Origin: Epichloe hybrida
Taxonomy: Eukaryota; Ascomycota; Sordariomycetes; Hypocreales; Clavicipitaceae
Direction of reading: 5' to 3'
DNA: 64,000 nucleotides
NCBI GenBank assembly: GCA_019022495.1
Contig: JAFEKR010000010.1
Coordinates: 620,001-684,000, forward strand
This document shows, piece after piece, positions 10,736-25,335 of this stretch. The notes under the pieces are model-generated. The model made no database searches and had not been told where the DNA came from. It worked only from the letters and a program-made list of their open reading frames with translations. Numbering within the stretch: position 1 is the first letter of the stretch; each line of letters starts with the position of its first letter. The translations under genes and the position numbers were made by a program.

Positions 10736-13700
10736 TAATACCCCCCTTATATATAATTAACCTTAATTATAAAATAAGCTACTTACTTAGAGTATAGTTA
10801 CTATATTAAAGCTTTATAAGGAAAAAATAAGATAAGGTACCTTATATCTAGATATATAGGTAAACAAAAAGAAATAATAATAATAATACCACTAATTAAA
10901 AATAACCCCTTATTATAGTTAGTAATGTTTTAATAGTAGCTTATATATAGCTTTACTATAGCAAAATAAATATTATTACCTATTATATAGCTAGAAAAAA
11001 CAATATAAATAACCTATATTAATTTTTATAATTAGTTAAATAAATAAGGTACTTAATGCTAGGGTTCTAAATAGTCTAACTAGAGGGCTTATATTATAGT
11101 TACTATAAGCTTATAGCTATTAGGTATATATGCGTTTAGTAGTGCTAATAGTTATTATTATAATTTGTAAATCACCTATATATAGTGTATTAAATTACTT
11201 AAGGGGTCTAGGGTTAATATAAAAGAGACTAATTTTTCCCCCTTTTTACACTTTTCCTTTCTTTTATAATATCCCTTAACCTTATAAGTTACCCTTACTA
11301 GCTAAGTAATAGCTCTCTTACTACTATTACTTAGTAGTTACTAACCTCTTTTAGTCCCTAATTATTATTATTATCTATCCTTATTTATCTTAGTTTCTTG
11401 CCCTTATCTAGCTTATAAGTTTATACTCTTATTAGCATAACTTCCTTATCTAGTCTATTATAGCTAACTTATAGCTAGTTTACTATATCTAAGTCTTATA
11501 CCTAAACTTTACCTTTATTAATACCTTAAGAAAATCTATTAACTAAGAAATCTTCTATAAAGTCTTCTAGGAAGTTTACTCTAAGGTAAACTTCTTCTAA
11601 AATCTTATTATAAGTTTATTATATTCTTATAGTGTCTCTATTACTAACTTACTACTAGTAAAATAACTTTAAAGAAAATTCTATATATACACTATTATTA
11701 GTAAGTAATAATATAAAATATTCTTCTAAAAAACAGTACTTATAAGATTCTAGGATACCTTATTAATAAAAAAACCTTCCTAGCTAAATATAATAAATCT
11801 TTAAGTATAACTTCTTTACTTACTTATTACTTCTTTATAGCTAATATTTAATAGGCTATTTAATAAAATATACTTATTACTTCTAAAATAATAAAAACTA
11901 TATTATAGTATATCTCTCTTAACTAAAATTTACCTAGTTATTACTAATATATTACTAAACTCTAGCTTAAATTATATATCTTTATAATAGGCTATTTAAA
12001 CTTATTAAAGCTACTCCTAAAGGTAGCTATTACTATTAAAATAAAGTAAGTATAATCCTATTTCCTAGACACTAAATTACTACTAACTTATTACTAGCCT
12101 ATTATAAAAGTAAAGAAAAAGCTATAAAATACTATTTTAGTTTATAAAAATTCTAATAAGTATAGTTATATTTACTATACTTAAATATTTACTAATATTA
12201 CTTATAAGGTAAAATATAATAAATATACTATAATAGTATTACTAAGTAATACTATAAATCTAAAGACTTAGATTAATATTTTAAACTCTCTTTACTTTAT
12301 AGCCTAGAATATCCTAAAGGTAAGCTTTCTTAATATATATAGCTAATACTTAACTAACTTACTAGTAGTTTATACTAAATACTATTAATTTACCTAAATA
12401 TATTAGTTTTATTAAGCTCCCTAGTGTACTTTAAGTCTATATATATAAAGAGAGAGATTCTAATAATAAAGATACTTCTAAGGCCTCTTTCTCTATAGCT
12501 TCTATAGCTATTACTAATAATAAAGGACTAGTAGTCTTAAGGGCTAACTCTATTATAAAGGGATAAGTGCTTAGTAGCTATATAATAGATTATTTAAGTT
12601 ATCTAAGTAAATTAACTTTATTTTCTAATATCTTTAGTGTATTAAGTTATAAAATATAACTACCTTATATTAACTTTATTACTTAGCTATTACTTATAGT
12701 TATTAATAATTTCTCTAGTAATAAAATCCCTTTTTAATACCTAAGAATTCTCTAAAGTATTATAGCCTTTCTATTTAACTAGATATTTATAATGCCTTCT
12801 ATAATAGTAATATAAAATAATTCTCTTAACTTTAAACTCTTATTTATTATCTTTAATAGTATCTTATAGTAAGGGCGTATTTTCTATGTTAATTAAGTCC
12901 CCTTTAAAAGGTTTAAGACTAGTAATATTAAATATATTATATAATTAAGTCCTAGGTAGTAATTTTAATTAATATACTAATCTATAACTCCTAATTACCT
13001 TTTTAATTTTATAGGGGCTTAAATACTTTATAGCTAGCTTCTTACTAAGGTATCTTAAGTTAATGTTTTTTATTAATAATAAAATATAGTTACTAACTTT
13101 AAACCTTATTAGAATTCTCTTCTAGTTATAATATTTTTATACTAAGTCTATAAGTTACTTAAAAGCTACTTAATTATAGTGTGCTTCTCTCTTAGTGCTA
13201 AAATCTTACTTTTAGCTTAATTATTTACTAAAGGGATATTTACTATTACTTATTATAAACCTCTAGGATTATAACCTTATAATACCTTTACTAGTGTGTA
13301 GCTATGTATTAAGTAATTACTTATATTATATATAAATTACGCTATTAATAGGTTATTTACCTAATTAGTCTATTTAGTATAAGTAAAAGCCCTTAAATAA
13401 TATTCTAAGACCTAGTTTAAATGTTTTATTTAACCATTTATCTAGGGGTAAAAAGCAATACTAAGTAGCTACTTTATTATAAGAAGATAATAAAAAGTTA
13501 TCTAGAAACCACTAGTAAATATAAAACCTTAGTCTATTATAATACCTTCTAGGGCTTTATAGTCTTTAAAAACATATTCTAAGAACATAGTTACTAGCCT
13601 ATTGCTAGTTAGTTATGTTAAAATAAGGATATAAATACTGTATTTTGTAAAATAGTTAATAATAACTAAAATTACATTATAGGTTTAATTTAAATCTTTT

Positions 13701-13848
13701 ACTAGTGAAAGTCTAGTAATAAAATCCATTAATAACTCTTAAAAAGGGCGATTAGGCACTAGTAATATAGCTAGCTTACTATATAGTTTATAATACCTTA
13801 GTTTTAAAGTCTAATAATTTATATAAGTACTAATATATACCTTTATAT
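10736..13848 (-). pseudogene. 3' internal part of family A copy 1
   Basis: This stretch is collinear with 36143-42256 of the second family A copy once the hAT element at 37485 is removed, so it is internal element sequence. By position it follows the reverse transcriptase on the minus strand and should hold the end of the integrase and the 3' non-coding part. RIP has removed every recognisable motif for me. At 12087-12094 it has a single CTTATTAC, the unoccupied target of the hAT element that interrupts copy 2. Confidence 0.65.
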
Positions 13849-14320
13849 TGTGTGCTATGATACGCGCACCCATAAACGCGCGTATTCGCGATGACAAGCA
13901 CAAGGGATATAGGGGATCACAGGGATAAATAACACAACAAGGGATGATAATATTAGTTATCTAGGCAAAGGGACTATTTAATCTATAAAGAGATCACCTA
14001 TAGCTAGATTCTTTTATGGTTCTTTATACACGCCTAACTTTAGATTTTTAACTTAAATGCCTAGCGTTACTATAGCTACTATTATGTTTACCTTAATAAG
14101 ATAAATTAATAAGATTATTTCCTTAACTTAACTAAAAAGTCACTTCTAATCTAATAGACTATTTAATCTAAATTATCTCTATTTATAAAGACTAATTTAG
14201 CTATTATTATAATCACTGCTATTAAGTTAATTAACCCTTCTAACGTAAGTAAATATCACCACTACCTATAACTATAGGCTAGTATTGTGTCTTTTAGGGT
14301 GTTATTTTCCGCTTAATAAA
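13849..14320 (+). repeat. Family B 5' LTR
   Basis: Begins TGTGTGCTATGATACGCGC and ends near GCTTAATAAA. It matches the right-hand LTR at the same length, differing mainly by C/T and G/A changes. It contains an inverted pair ACGCGC / GCGCGT close to its start (about 13862-13887). Confidence 0.87.
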
Positions 14321-14799
14321 ACTAGTGAAGAAACGCGGTTTTAAACTCCTAGGACCTTTTTGCTTTCTAGTTAATTTACTACTAACTAAGATTAATTAGA
14401 AGCAAGCTAATAATTACGCTCTTAGCTATCACTAAGCTAACCTATGCAAAGACCCCTTTATTTTACTTTCCTTACACTAAGACATAGATCTAAAGCCTTA
14501 ACCTAGCCTTTATAATAGTTATAGCGTAAAGGAGAAGCTAGCTAAGCATACTAAGCTAAGGTAAGCTAAGAATATAAACTAGTGTTATATAGAAGCATAG
14601 AAAAGGAGACTAGATAGTTTAGAGGTATACCCTATAAATACTAGCTAAACTATTAATCCTTTGCTAAAAGTCTTTAAATATAAGGCACTAGGATAGAAAG
14701 CGTTGCCTAGCGTTATAGACTATTTAATCTTAGGGCCTATAGCTAATTTCACTATTATTTAGCTATATATAGGGGTCTTATAGCTTATTATAAAGAGCT

Positions 14800-17700
14800 A
14801 TATAATTATGTTAGTAGCCTTTACTTATAGGTTACTTATTACTATAAACACTACCTTATTAAAAGTCTTTATTTAAGAAATTCTTACTAGTGTTATAACG
14901 TTTAGTTAAGTAATTACTCTTTTATAAGATTAATTAAAAGCACTTTTTACTAAGCCTATATTTAACCTTATACTATCTTACTCCTAATAGCTAAGTAAAG
15001 CAAGACCTAGTAAATACCTAAGTTACCTAAAGGACCTTTAGGACTTACTATTGCCTAGTACCTTAGTTACTAGTTAGGAATCACTTAATTCTAAGATAGT
15101 TATTAGCCTAGCTTAAACTTAGTTTAATAACTGCTTAAGTAAAGACCTTAATAATAAAGGCAAGATACCTAGATCTCTTAGAGGGCTTAATATAGAAACC
15201 TTTATAAAGCTTCTTAGAGAGATAATAGCGTATTAAACTTCCCTTATTACTATGTAAAATAGGTATAATATTTAGTAGTTTTTAGGGGAAAATATAGCTA
15301 ATTTTATTAAGGACTTTAAGGTAAAGATAAAAGCAATAGGTATTCCTAAAGCAAATTAGCGTAAGATACTTAAGCGTAATATTAACCTAAAGCTCTAATA
15401 GGTGGTTAAAATGCTAACTATATTATAATCTTAGAAGGAGTCTAAGGAAGAAATACTCTTATAGTTTAATATAACTAGCTAGGATTAAATAGAAAACGCT
15501 AGAGAATAACTTAAAGACCTTAATCTAATGTGGCTAAAGACTATTAAGGAAACCTATTACTAGTTATAGAAGTATTATGCTCTAATATCTAATATAGACT
15601 TAATAGGATAGAAAACTATAATAACCTAGTCTAACTATATCTATAAAGCCTTGCTAGAATACTTAATCTTAAGCTTTATAAATAGAAAGGGGTTTACTTA
15701 TAAAGAAATCTTAGTTATATAGTACAAACCACTTTAGATAGCACTTAACGCATATGTTTGTATATAACTAGAGCTTAAAAACAGGGACTTAGAATTAGCT
15801 AATATAGAAAATTATGCTTTAGGTAAGAAGGACTTTAGCTTTAAGATATAGACACTATTTAATTAAGCTGCCTTTAATAGTTACTAGGCTACTTAAAAGA
15901 ATTACTTAGCACTAGGTAATTTAAATAAGTAAGCTAAGAAAACTATTTTATTTAATACTAACGTAAGATAATAAGGGGCCCCTAGATTAGCAAAATACTA
16001 AGATTAAATAGAAGATCTAATAAAATAACTAGCAGAGCTAAAAATCATAGTTATAGCCTAGGTAGTAAAGGAAATTAATATAGTAAAGCTACTTAAGGAG
16101 AAGTATAGTAACTACCCTTAATGTTAATAGCAAACTTATTAGGCAAATTATATAGGTTTATTTAATCTAGATAAGGAGCGCTATTTTAAAACAAATGTGA
16201 TATTAGGAAGAGGCCACTAGTTAAACTATTATTATTACTGCAATAAAGAATCATATATTATAATAAAGTATAATGCTTTAAAATATAATAAGATATTAAA
16301 GTTTGCTATATATAACCTAGTAGTTTGCATTTTAGCTATTAGAGATAATATAAGATATTAAATTATGCCTTTATTCTTGCTTATAAAATTTCTCTCTATT
16401 AGTAGCTATACGCGTAGACTAGCTATATTCTAGGTTAAGTACTTTAAGGACTATAAGATTATGTATATAATTCTAAGAATTAAGGAATATAGCCCTTATA
16501 GAGGATTAAGCTAGGAAATAACACTAGAAAAATAGGAATTATTTAATTAAATAAAGGGTATGTTTAATCTAGTAGAATTTTAACCTAAAAGAGAGATTAA
16601 TATAATATCTATCTTAAAGCATAAGATATTAGGTATAGTATTTGCCATTACCTTTAAGAAGCTAAGCGTAAGGGAGGAGGAAGATAAAGAGATTATTACA
16701 AAGTTTATAGCTATTAGTAAATAGTTAGTAAAACGCCTAAGGATTAAAGATATCACGGAAAATAAGGTAAAAGACTAGTAACCTTACACTTAACTTATTT
16801 AAGATAATTTAGTAGTAACTAAGGGTAAGAAAGAGCTATTAAATAAAGTTAAACAAAGGATTCTTAATTAATTATATAATAAGGTCTTTTAGAAGAAGGT
16901 TAGAGTGCCCTTTTAGGATATCTATTATATTATACTAATACTAGTAAAGGCAGTTAGTAATAAATATCTCTTATAAGCAAAAGGTATAGAAGATATTTGC
17001 TACTATAACGAAGACATATTAGGGCTAGCTCCTCCTTTAAAAATATTTAGCGTGAAACCAAACCTAAGACTAATTAATCTAGGGAACTAGATTAACTTAA
17101 TTCTTTAATTAATAAAAGAGACCCTTAAGGAAGATAAGAAAAATAAAGCTATAGCTAAGAATAGCTTACTAATAACGCCTTTACTAGAGATTAACATAGC
17201 CTTATAGAAATGAATTTAGGAGAGACTAGGAGCTTACTTAGAATAGGGTAAACCTTAGTAAAATTTAATTAATCCTACTTAGATAAACTTTATGCTTAAT
17301 GTGATTTTAGAATTATAAGCTACTATTAATTACCTATAAGACTTACTATACCTCTAAGTCTAGCTAGATAACCTAGAAGGGGAGCTTCTCCCTAGGCTTA
17401 TTAACATAAGATTATAAGGGAATGTGATTATAGAAAGCATAGCTAGGTAACTTAGACTAAGAATTTACCTAATAGATATAATAAACATAATATTATTTTT
17501 ATTATATAGCATTAAGATAATTAGGGAGGTTTAGATAAGACTATATCTAGGAAATGTCTAGATACCTGCTAATTTTTACGTTAGTCTAGACTTAGTTAAT
17601 ATTAGCCTAATTCTTAGAATGCTATTTTTTAGACTATCCTAGATATAGTTTAATTACTTAAGAAGTAAAGAGCTTTATGCCTAGTGTTACTTTAGGGATG

Positions 17701-20700
17701 TTATTATTATCTTAAGAGTTATAGGAAGTATCTAATAGTAGTATACTAATAAGTAGCTAGCCTAGTAGCTCTCTATTAATATTATCTTATTTAGTTACCT
17801 AGAAATAAAGGAAGATTAAATAGTTTATAAAGGGTTAGAGATAGAAATAGATAATAATAAATAGTTAATTTCTCTTATAATAAGGGAAGGAACTAATATC
17901 TTCTAAGAGGTAATTAAGGATACGATAGTAAACCATACCTAATAACTTAAAGTGGTTATAAAGGATTTCAAGCCCTAGTAATAACTAAAACCACTTAATC
18001 TTATAGTAAACATAATATATAAGCGAAAAGCTAATAAAATACATCCCTAAGATAATATTCCCTCTAATAGATTAACACTAGAAGGGGACCTAAAATAGAA
18101 GATAAAGAAATAGGAATAGGCTAAGTTATATCTAGATATGTCTAGGAAGTATAGCGAATATATTACTAGGAGATTTTACGTAGATTTGTGAGGTTTTAGA
18201 ATAACCTAGTAATGTTTAGATTAAATAGTTAAAGGGGTATAAGAACATTTAATATAAGAAGAAGTTAATGTTTTTAAGGAAATTCTTTGTAACTAAGAAG
18301 TAGCGCTAGCCTAGGACTTATTAGAATATAGGAAAGTTAACCCGCTAGTTACGCTACTGTAAGTTATAAAGGTTATTAAATATAAAGCATAGTAAGCAGG
18401 CTTAATCCTAATACCTCTTAGGTTATAAGGGAAATTAGTTAATCTTCTAAAGAAGAAGCTAAAGTATGGATATTTAGAGAAGAGTTATAGCTCTTATAGG
18501 AATCCTTATTTTCTTATTATAAAGAAGGACAAAGGGATTTGCCTAATTCTATCTGCCATAAAGTATAATAAGGTAATAATATAAGATACGCTAATTCCTT
18601 AAGGCATAGAAGCATTTAGTAAGAGCTTTGCAATATATAAGATCTTATTAATAGTTAACTTATTATCTAGATATAATTAAGTGGTATTAGTAAAGAAAAG
18701 TAAGGATATAATAATGATTTCTACTGTGATTAGACTTTTATAGCTCTATTACCTACTATAAGGAGCTACTAACTTAGTAGCTTAGTTTATTAGGATTATT
18801 AGATAAATCCTGTTTAATTTAATCCCTTATATTTGCGTACCTTTCCTAGATAACATTGCGGTGAAGGGACTAATAATAATATATAATAAAGAGGAGATTA
18901 TGCTAGGAGTACGTAAATACGTGATAGAGCATTTGATTAATATTAATAAAGTTTTAGTTAATATTAAGCTCTCTAGTTATATAGCCTTAGTGTCTAAGTT
19001 AAAGTTTTACTAGAAATTAGCAGAAATTATAGGATTTATATGTAGGATAAATAGGTAAAAGCTAACTAAAGCGAAGATTATAAAGATTTTAGACTAGAAG
19101 GTTTATTAAGATTAATTAGAAGTGTAATCCTTTATTAGGTTAATAGGAGTTTACTATATCTAGGTAAAACACTATATATAGAAGGCAAAACCACTAGTGA
19201 TTTTACTAAGTAAAACAAAGGATTAGGAATAGGGACTAGAGTAATAAGAAGCTATAGATATCCTAAAGAAGGTAATAATAATAGCCCTAATCCTTGTTTT
19301 ACTTAATCTTAGACTAGGCTTTAGAGAAATTATACTAATAGTTAATATAAGCTTACTTAGATAGGGGGCTATATTATTATAAATTATTAATGGTAAACAG
19401 TATTTGGTTTAATATAAAAGCAGTACTTAGACTATTGCTAAGGCTAAGTATAATGTAACTAAGTAAGAATATTAAGCGGTTATTTACGCATTAAGAAGAC
19501 TACGAATTCACCTCTATAGAGTCCTATTTATATTAGAAATAGACTTATAAGTTCTTATATATTAGCTTAATAGCGTAGTTAATAACATGCCTAGAGCTCT
19601 TATTACATAATGGATTAGTTATATCCTACTTTTTAATTTCTTTGTATGACATATTCTAGGCAAAAAGAACCGTATTATAGATGCCTTATCTAGGAAAGGC
19701 CCTAGGGCTTTAGATTAATTAGATTAAGAAGTTAAAGGGGATATTAAAGATTTTATTAACTTATATCTTAATAGCGTTAAGATAGAGGAGGATAGTAAGA
19801 GGAATTACTCTAAAGAGATATAATAAGTTATTAAATTCTTAATAACCCTTTAAAGACTAATTAATCTTAGCGTAAAGGACTATAGAAAACTACGTAATAA
19901 AGCAAAGAAGTTTTACCTAGAAAAGGGTTATCTTTAGAAAAGGCTAATAGGAATTATAAAGGGACTAGCGCTAGTTATTAATATGCTTAAATAATAATAA
20001 GCGATTATTAAAGCTATCTATAAGGAACTTAGCTATAAAGGAGTTAAAGTGGTTTTTTAAGCAATAAAGCAGTAATACTAGTGAAAAGGGCTCTAGAATA
20101 TAGCTTAAGAGATATTAGCATACTACAAGATATATTAGAAATTCGCGCCTTAGTAACCACAAGAACTTTTAGTGCTAGACGCGCTAAGGAACCTAATAAG
20201 CAAGATTTACATTAACACTTAGTATCTTCTAATTAATTATAGATATAAGTATCTCTTAGAAGCTAGGTGTAACCTAACTAGATAGGTAAAGGCTACACTA
20301 GTTAGGAATGCAACAATACTAGTAATTAGGAAGTTCCTTTCCTCCTTAATTAGTAGATTTAGGCTTTTCCGCTTTATGGTTTATAATAGAGGCCTAGAAA
20401 TATAAGGAAACCTTAAAGAAGCACTAGTAGATATTAGCATTATAGGGATTTAGATATCTAGGTATAACCTAAAAGCAAACTCGCTTATTAAAGCTAGACA
20501 TTAGTCCCTTACATTTGCTCTAGCGAAGCTAGGAGGATTAAATAGGTAATGGTTAAAGTATCTTAATAAAGCCCTCCTTATAGACTATACTGCTATCTAA
20601 GAATTATATAGGAAGTTTACCTTCTATTTAATCTATAGATAGAAGCTAATTCTGCCACTAGAAGTAAAATTCCTAACCTAGAGACTAATTAATTAGGATA

Positions 20701-21350
20701 TAATTACTTCTAGATAAGACTTATTTAAGGCATAGGTTTAGATACTTAAAAGGAAAGCTAAGGATATTAAGAAAGTAAGGAAAAAGGTGTTAGAGTTTAG
20801 GCAGTGCCTTATAAACTAAACTAATAAGAACTAAGCTACTTCTCTTAGGAAAGATTAATTAAAACTAGGGGATCTTATCCTAGTATATAATATCTAAAGG
20901 AATATTAATATATTTACTATAAAGAAACTTATAATAAGGTAAAATAGACTATTTTAGATTCATAAACGCGCGCTAATCTCTAGAGCCTATTACCTATAAA
21001 TATTAGATAGGATTTGCCTCTTAAAAACAATCTTAGGAGATTATATTAAGAAGTTTATCCTAGACTTAGAAGGCTAGTAAACTTCTATAGTAAATAGATA
21101 GCTACATGCTCCCTAAGGTAGCTAGATAAAGGAAGTAACCCCTAATAAGTATAATAAAGAAGTCTTAGCTATTATACTATTAGTAGCTTAGCATAATATA
21201 TCTAATTAAATGGTTAATAATTAGCATATAAGCTAGTAGGAAAGATCTAACTAGGAAGCGATAATCCTTAAGGAAGAAGAAGTTAAACTCTTACCTTAGA
21301 GGACTTTATACTATAGGATTAAGGTATAGCTACCTTAACTAATAAATAAA
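14800..21350 (+). pseudogene. Family B gag-pol relic (zinc knuckle, RT, RNase H, integrase)
   Basis: Read on the plus strand with TAG and TAA as former Gln codons. A gag zinc knuckle relic lies at 16230-16271: it keeps the Cx2Cx4Hx4C spacing, but three of its four ligands now read Tyr. Reverse transcriptase motifs follow: 'SPYRNPxFLxxKKDKG'-like at about 18490-18540, 'AIKYNKVIIQDTLIP' at about 18555-18600 and the catalytic box as 'FLDNIAVKG' at 18843 on, where the second Asp has become Asn. Then come RNase H ('KYNVTKxEYxAVIYALRRLRIHLY', about 19450-19520), the Ty3-type end motif 'KNRIIDALSRKG' (19665-19703) and an integrase part ('LISRFRLFRFMVYNRGLE', then 'RYNLKANSLIKARH', about 20345-20505). 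This order, with integrase after RNase H, is Ty3/gypsy. There are many stops, so it is non-functional. Confidence 0.85.
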
Positions 21351-24300
21351 TAACATAAGGAGTATGTAAAGTACCCTCTTATGCACTAATAGTGCATAGA
21401 TTAAGAAATGTTTTCTTTGTATTTTCTAAGTTTTATTTCTAAAATATATAAATATTAATTTAGATACTAAAGATTAAGTAATTAAGGCATAGCCTAGTGG
21501 CTAAATTATCTATTTTCCTTTATTTACTACCCTTTTTCCCTAATAATTAACTATATTTTCTTTCCTTTATCTTATATTTATAAGCTATTTAGAAAAGGGG
21601 GAGGCATATTAATTACTAAGTAAGGAGAGTTTTTAAAGTTAATGGAGTTTAGATTAAGTAAAAGGGCTCTTACTACCTCTATAGACTATTCCTTACCTAA
21701 GAAAGGAGCTAGAGCTCTTTCTTATAATAACTAAGGATAATACCTAGAAGCAAAACACTACTTATAGCTTGCTATATAAGACTTATTCTAGATATAATTA
21801 CTATAAGCGCCTTTGTAAACCCTAGGAATTAAAACGTAGCTATAAAACGGAAAGTATATATATTTATTATAAAATATAACGTGCTATATATATAAGTTTA
21901 AATAATTAGAATAGAAGATACTATTTAATCTTCTATACATAGACACTAGTAAGGCCTAATAACGCTTAGGACACTAAGAAAAAGCGTGTAGAAAATACCT
22001 ATTAGAATAAGTCACTTCTATAGGAATAAGGACTTAGTAGTATTAACCGTTTTTAATAGTAAGGGCTAAAGCACTATTAGCCTTAGTGTAGCTCCTTATA
22101 AACTCCTTTAAGAGGTTTATCTTTCTTATAGCTATAATAAGGTAAGGAGAAGCTCCCTTAGGGATATTATTATTATTATTAGTAGCGTAAAGAGAAATCT
22201 CTACGTATATTAGAATACTACTATAGCTAATATTAATCCTATTATACACCTAGAATATAAATAGAAACTTATACTATAGTAATAATAACTATTAGTAAAT
22301 GTTAATTATAGGATTAAATAGCTCCTAAACCTATATAATCTTTACTAATAAAAGGAGGGTAAAATTTAGCATAATTAGACTAATTAAGAGTCTTTATTAA
22401 TAAAAGTTTATACTTTAGAATACTTGCCCTTATAATAGCGGTGATGTTAGGGAGTCTCTAATAAGCTAAATTAAGGGATTTCGCTATAATTAATTAGTTA
22501 TAAGAAATAAGGGTTTAAGAGAGAGAAAGAGAAAAGGAAAAGAGGGCTAGGAATTAGGTCTATAAAGACACTGCCTAAATAACAGATAGTGATAACTAGT
22601 AAGCAATAGCTGCTAATAACTAATTTACAACACTATAAAGGTGTAAATCACAGGAGCTTGCTAACCTCTAAGGGGCACTTATAAATAGCCGCTAATAACT
22701 ATTTACATAGCTAATAAGGACTATAAGAGTAAGGCTAAGACTATAGGAACTATTTAATCTTACTAATCTCTATATTATTATATTACTTAGACCTTAAAAG
22801 CACTTACCCTTTACTATCTATTTATATCTCTTTTCCTCTCTCTTATCACTTTAACCTAGCTTTATTAAGTAAGCTACTATTCTCTATTTCTCCTTCTAAA
22901 AACACACTATTAATAATTATACTATTTAATCTAGTTAAGAAATAGCTAATTATAAAGAAAATATAGTTAATAAAAGCGCTTACACTAATGTAAATAGTAA
23001 CACTATTATATACTTTACTTATAGCAAATATCTTATGCTATTTTATATCTATGTTCTAATCTATAGAACTAAGGGTTCTTTCTTTAGAGATAAAGAGGGA
23101 AGCACTATAAAGCTTAACCTAGTTAACCTCTATAGTTAGTAGCCTTTGCTATTCTATCTAAGATAAAGCTAGCTATAACCCTTAACTAGGTTTAAAGTCT
23201 ATTAAGATAGTAATAACTTTAACTAGGTAATGCTAATTAGAATAGGGTAGGATTAGTTAAGCTAGCGAAACTATTTAATAGATATCTATAAATTCCTAAG
23301 AAAAGCCTGCAAGACGCTAAGTAAAGACTAGCTTAACTAGTTTAAACTAACTACTATAGGTAAGATTATTATACATGGCCTTAAAGTAACAGTAGCTATA
23401 CTATTGCAAACGTTTGTGATTAAGCTAATAGAAGATTTTAACTTAAACACTCTATAGTAATTAATTAGTTTAAAAGCTAGGAGACTTTATTCTAACTACT
23501 AGCCTATTAATATTAAGTATAGTTTAAAGTATAACCCTATTAACCTTCACTTAGACATAAGCTATTAATGCCTTATTATAGGATTTGCGTTCTTTATAAA
23601 CTACTAGATATGCTTTTTATTTAATTAAAAGTAAGGGTAGCTTTACTACTTTAATAGCATAGAGAAGGGGTAAGTAATAAGGTTTACTAATTTTACTATA
23701 AGATAGGGGCAGATTATATAGCTGCTAAACTACTTATATAATTTTAAAGTAATTACAGTTCTAGTAATAAAATAGAAAGAGAACTAGGAGTGTAAATATG
23801 CCTATCTAGGGTTTCTATTATAAGCGATTTATTACTAAGTTAGACACTAAGCACTTAATTTGCTTTCTAAAGACTAGAACACACTAAACTAATATAATAT
23901 TAAATTTAAATAGTTATATACGTTTAGTGGGGATTTAAGTATTAGTTATTACTTTAAGCTTTATTTAAGAGACTAGATAATTACTAATAATATCCTAGAC
24001 CTAAGGTATAGTTATACTAGAGCTCTTATAAGAACTATAAGAGTCCTATAAGATATAGCTATAAACAAATTAGGAGTTAAAGACTAGTTACCTAGGGAGT
24101 TATCCTACTAGAAGGACTTTAACCTCTAATACCTAATATATAACATAATAAAGCGCTAGCTACCCTATTTTATAACCTAAATAATTAGTAAAGGTTTACT
24201 TATTAGTATAGTAATTATAGCCTAGGAGAATAAAGTTAGTAATAAGAACTAACTAATTAAATAGTATACTAAAATAGCGCGAAGTAGTAGACTTTATATC

Positions 24301-25335
24301 TAGGATTATTAGCAGCCTATTACACGTACCTTTACTAAGGATCCTAAAGTCTTTAATATTAGTATCTAAGAGATATTATAAGAATAGGAAAGGCAAATAT
24401 AATAGGATATAGATAATAAGTATTAATAGGAAACTAAGGAATAAAGATTAAGTGAAAGGGTAAGTTCCTAGGCATTATAAGAGTTCTTATTAGGACTATT
24501 ATCTTTAACTAGACATAAAGAGATACTATAGTCTCTAGCTACAAAACTTAAGGCGCTCTAGTGAGGTAGGCAGGGATAAGCGTATAGTATTATAGACTAA
24601 ACTCTTTAATAATAGTAAATAGTAACTAATAAGTTATTCTAGATAGATATTAAGGATTAGCTAAGGTTATAGCAAATCTATAGAGTTATTAGGGAGGACT
24701 AGGTATATAACTATAGAACTCTAGTTAAGTAGGTAAAAGAGAACACTATATACCACCCCCTTAGAGATATAGGATAAGCTATAATAATTAATCTTCTTCC
24801 TTTTCTTAAGTTAGAATAAGTAGCTTAAAGGAAAATAGTTACGCTACTACTAATATTATTTATATATACTTTAGTAGTGCTACTTAGCTTAGTTTCCTAT
24901 AGAATATAGCTAGGGATTATTAAAGCTTGCTAGTAAGAGAAAAGGCATGCTATAGGATTAATTAATTAATATAAGGATTAGGGAAAGAGAGCAAGCTAGT
25001 AAGATTTAAAGTAACCTACGCTACGCACTCCCTTACTAATATTACCTATTACTTACCTATAAACGCTAAAGACACTAAAGCTCTCTAGGGAAATAAAAAA
25101 TCTAGGTCTCTAGCTAGGGAGGTTTCTTTTCTATTTTCTCTCTTTTTTTTTCTTTTTTATCCTTTTGTTTTTCTTATAAAAGCTTTAGACTTATATATAC
25201 TAGATTAAATAATACCTTCCCTTAAAACATAGCACCTTACTATTAGTTATACTTAGGAACACTTTAGTTATTACCTTTTTTATTACTATTTTCCCTTTCC
25301 TAAGGGCTAGGAAAGGAAAACAGTTAGGGAGGTAT
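21350..25335. other. Unexplained 4 kb 3' internal segment of family B
   Basis: Between the end of the integrase relic and the 3' LTR lie about 4 kb that a normal gypsy element does not have. The longest open stretch is 68 codons on the minus strand (22043-22249), without recognisable similarity. Composition is RIPped like the rest. It may hold an extra relic gene, a long non-coding tail or another nested element whose ends I could not find. I found no clear terminal repeats inside. Confidence 0.5.

Noticed and set aside
22043..22249. 68-codon minus-strand frame as a gene
   Set aside because: It lies inside the RIPped family B interior, has an AT-driven composition (Ile, Asn, Tyr), no recognisable motif and no neighbours that would support it.
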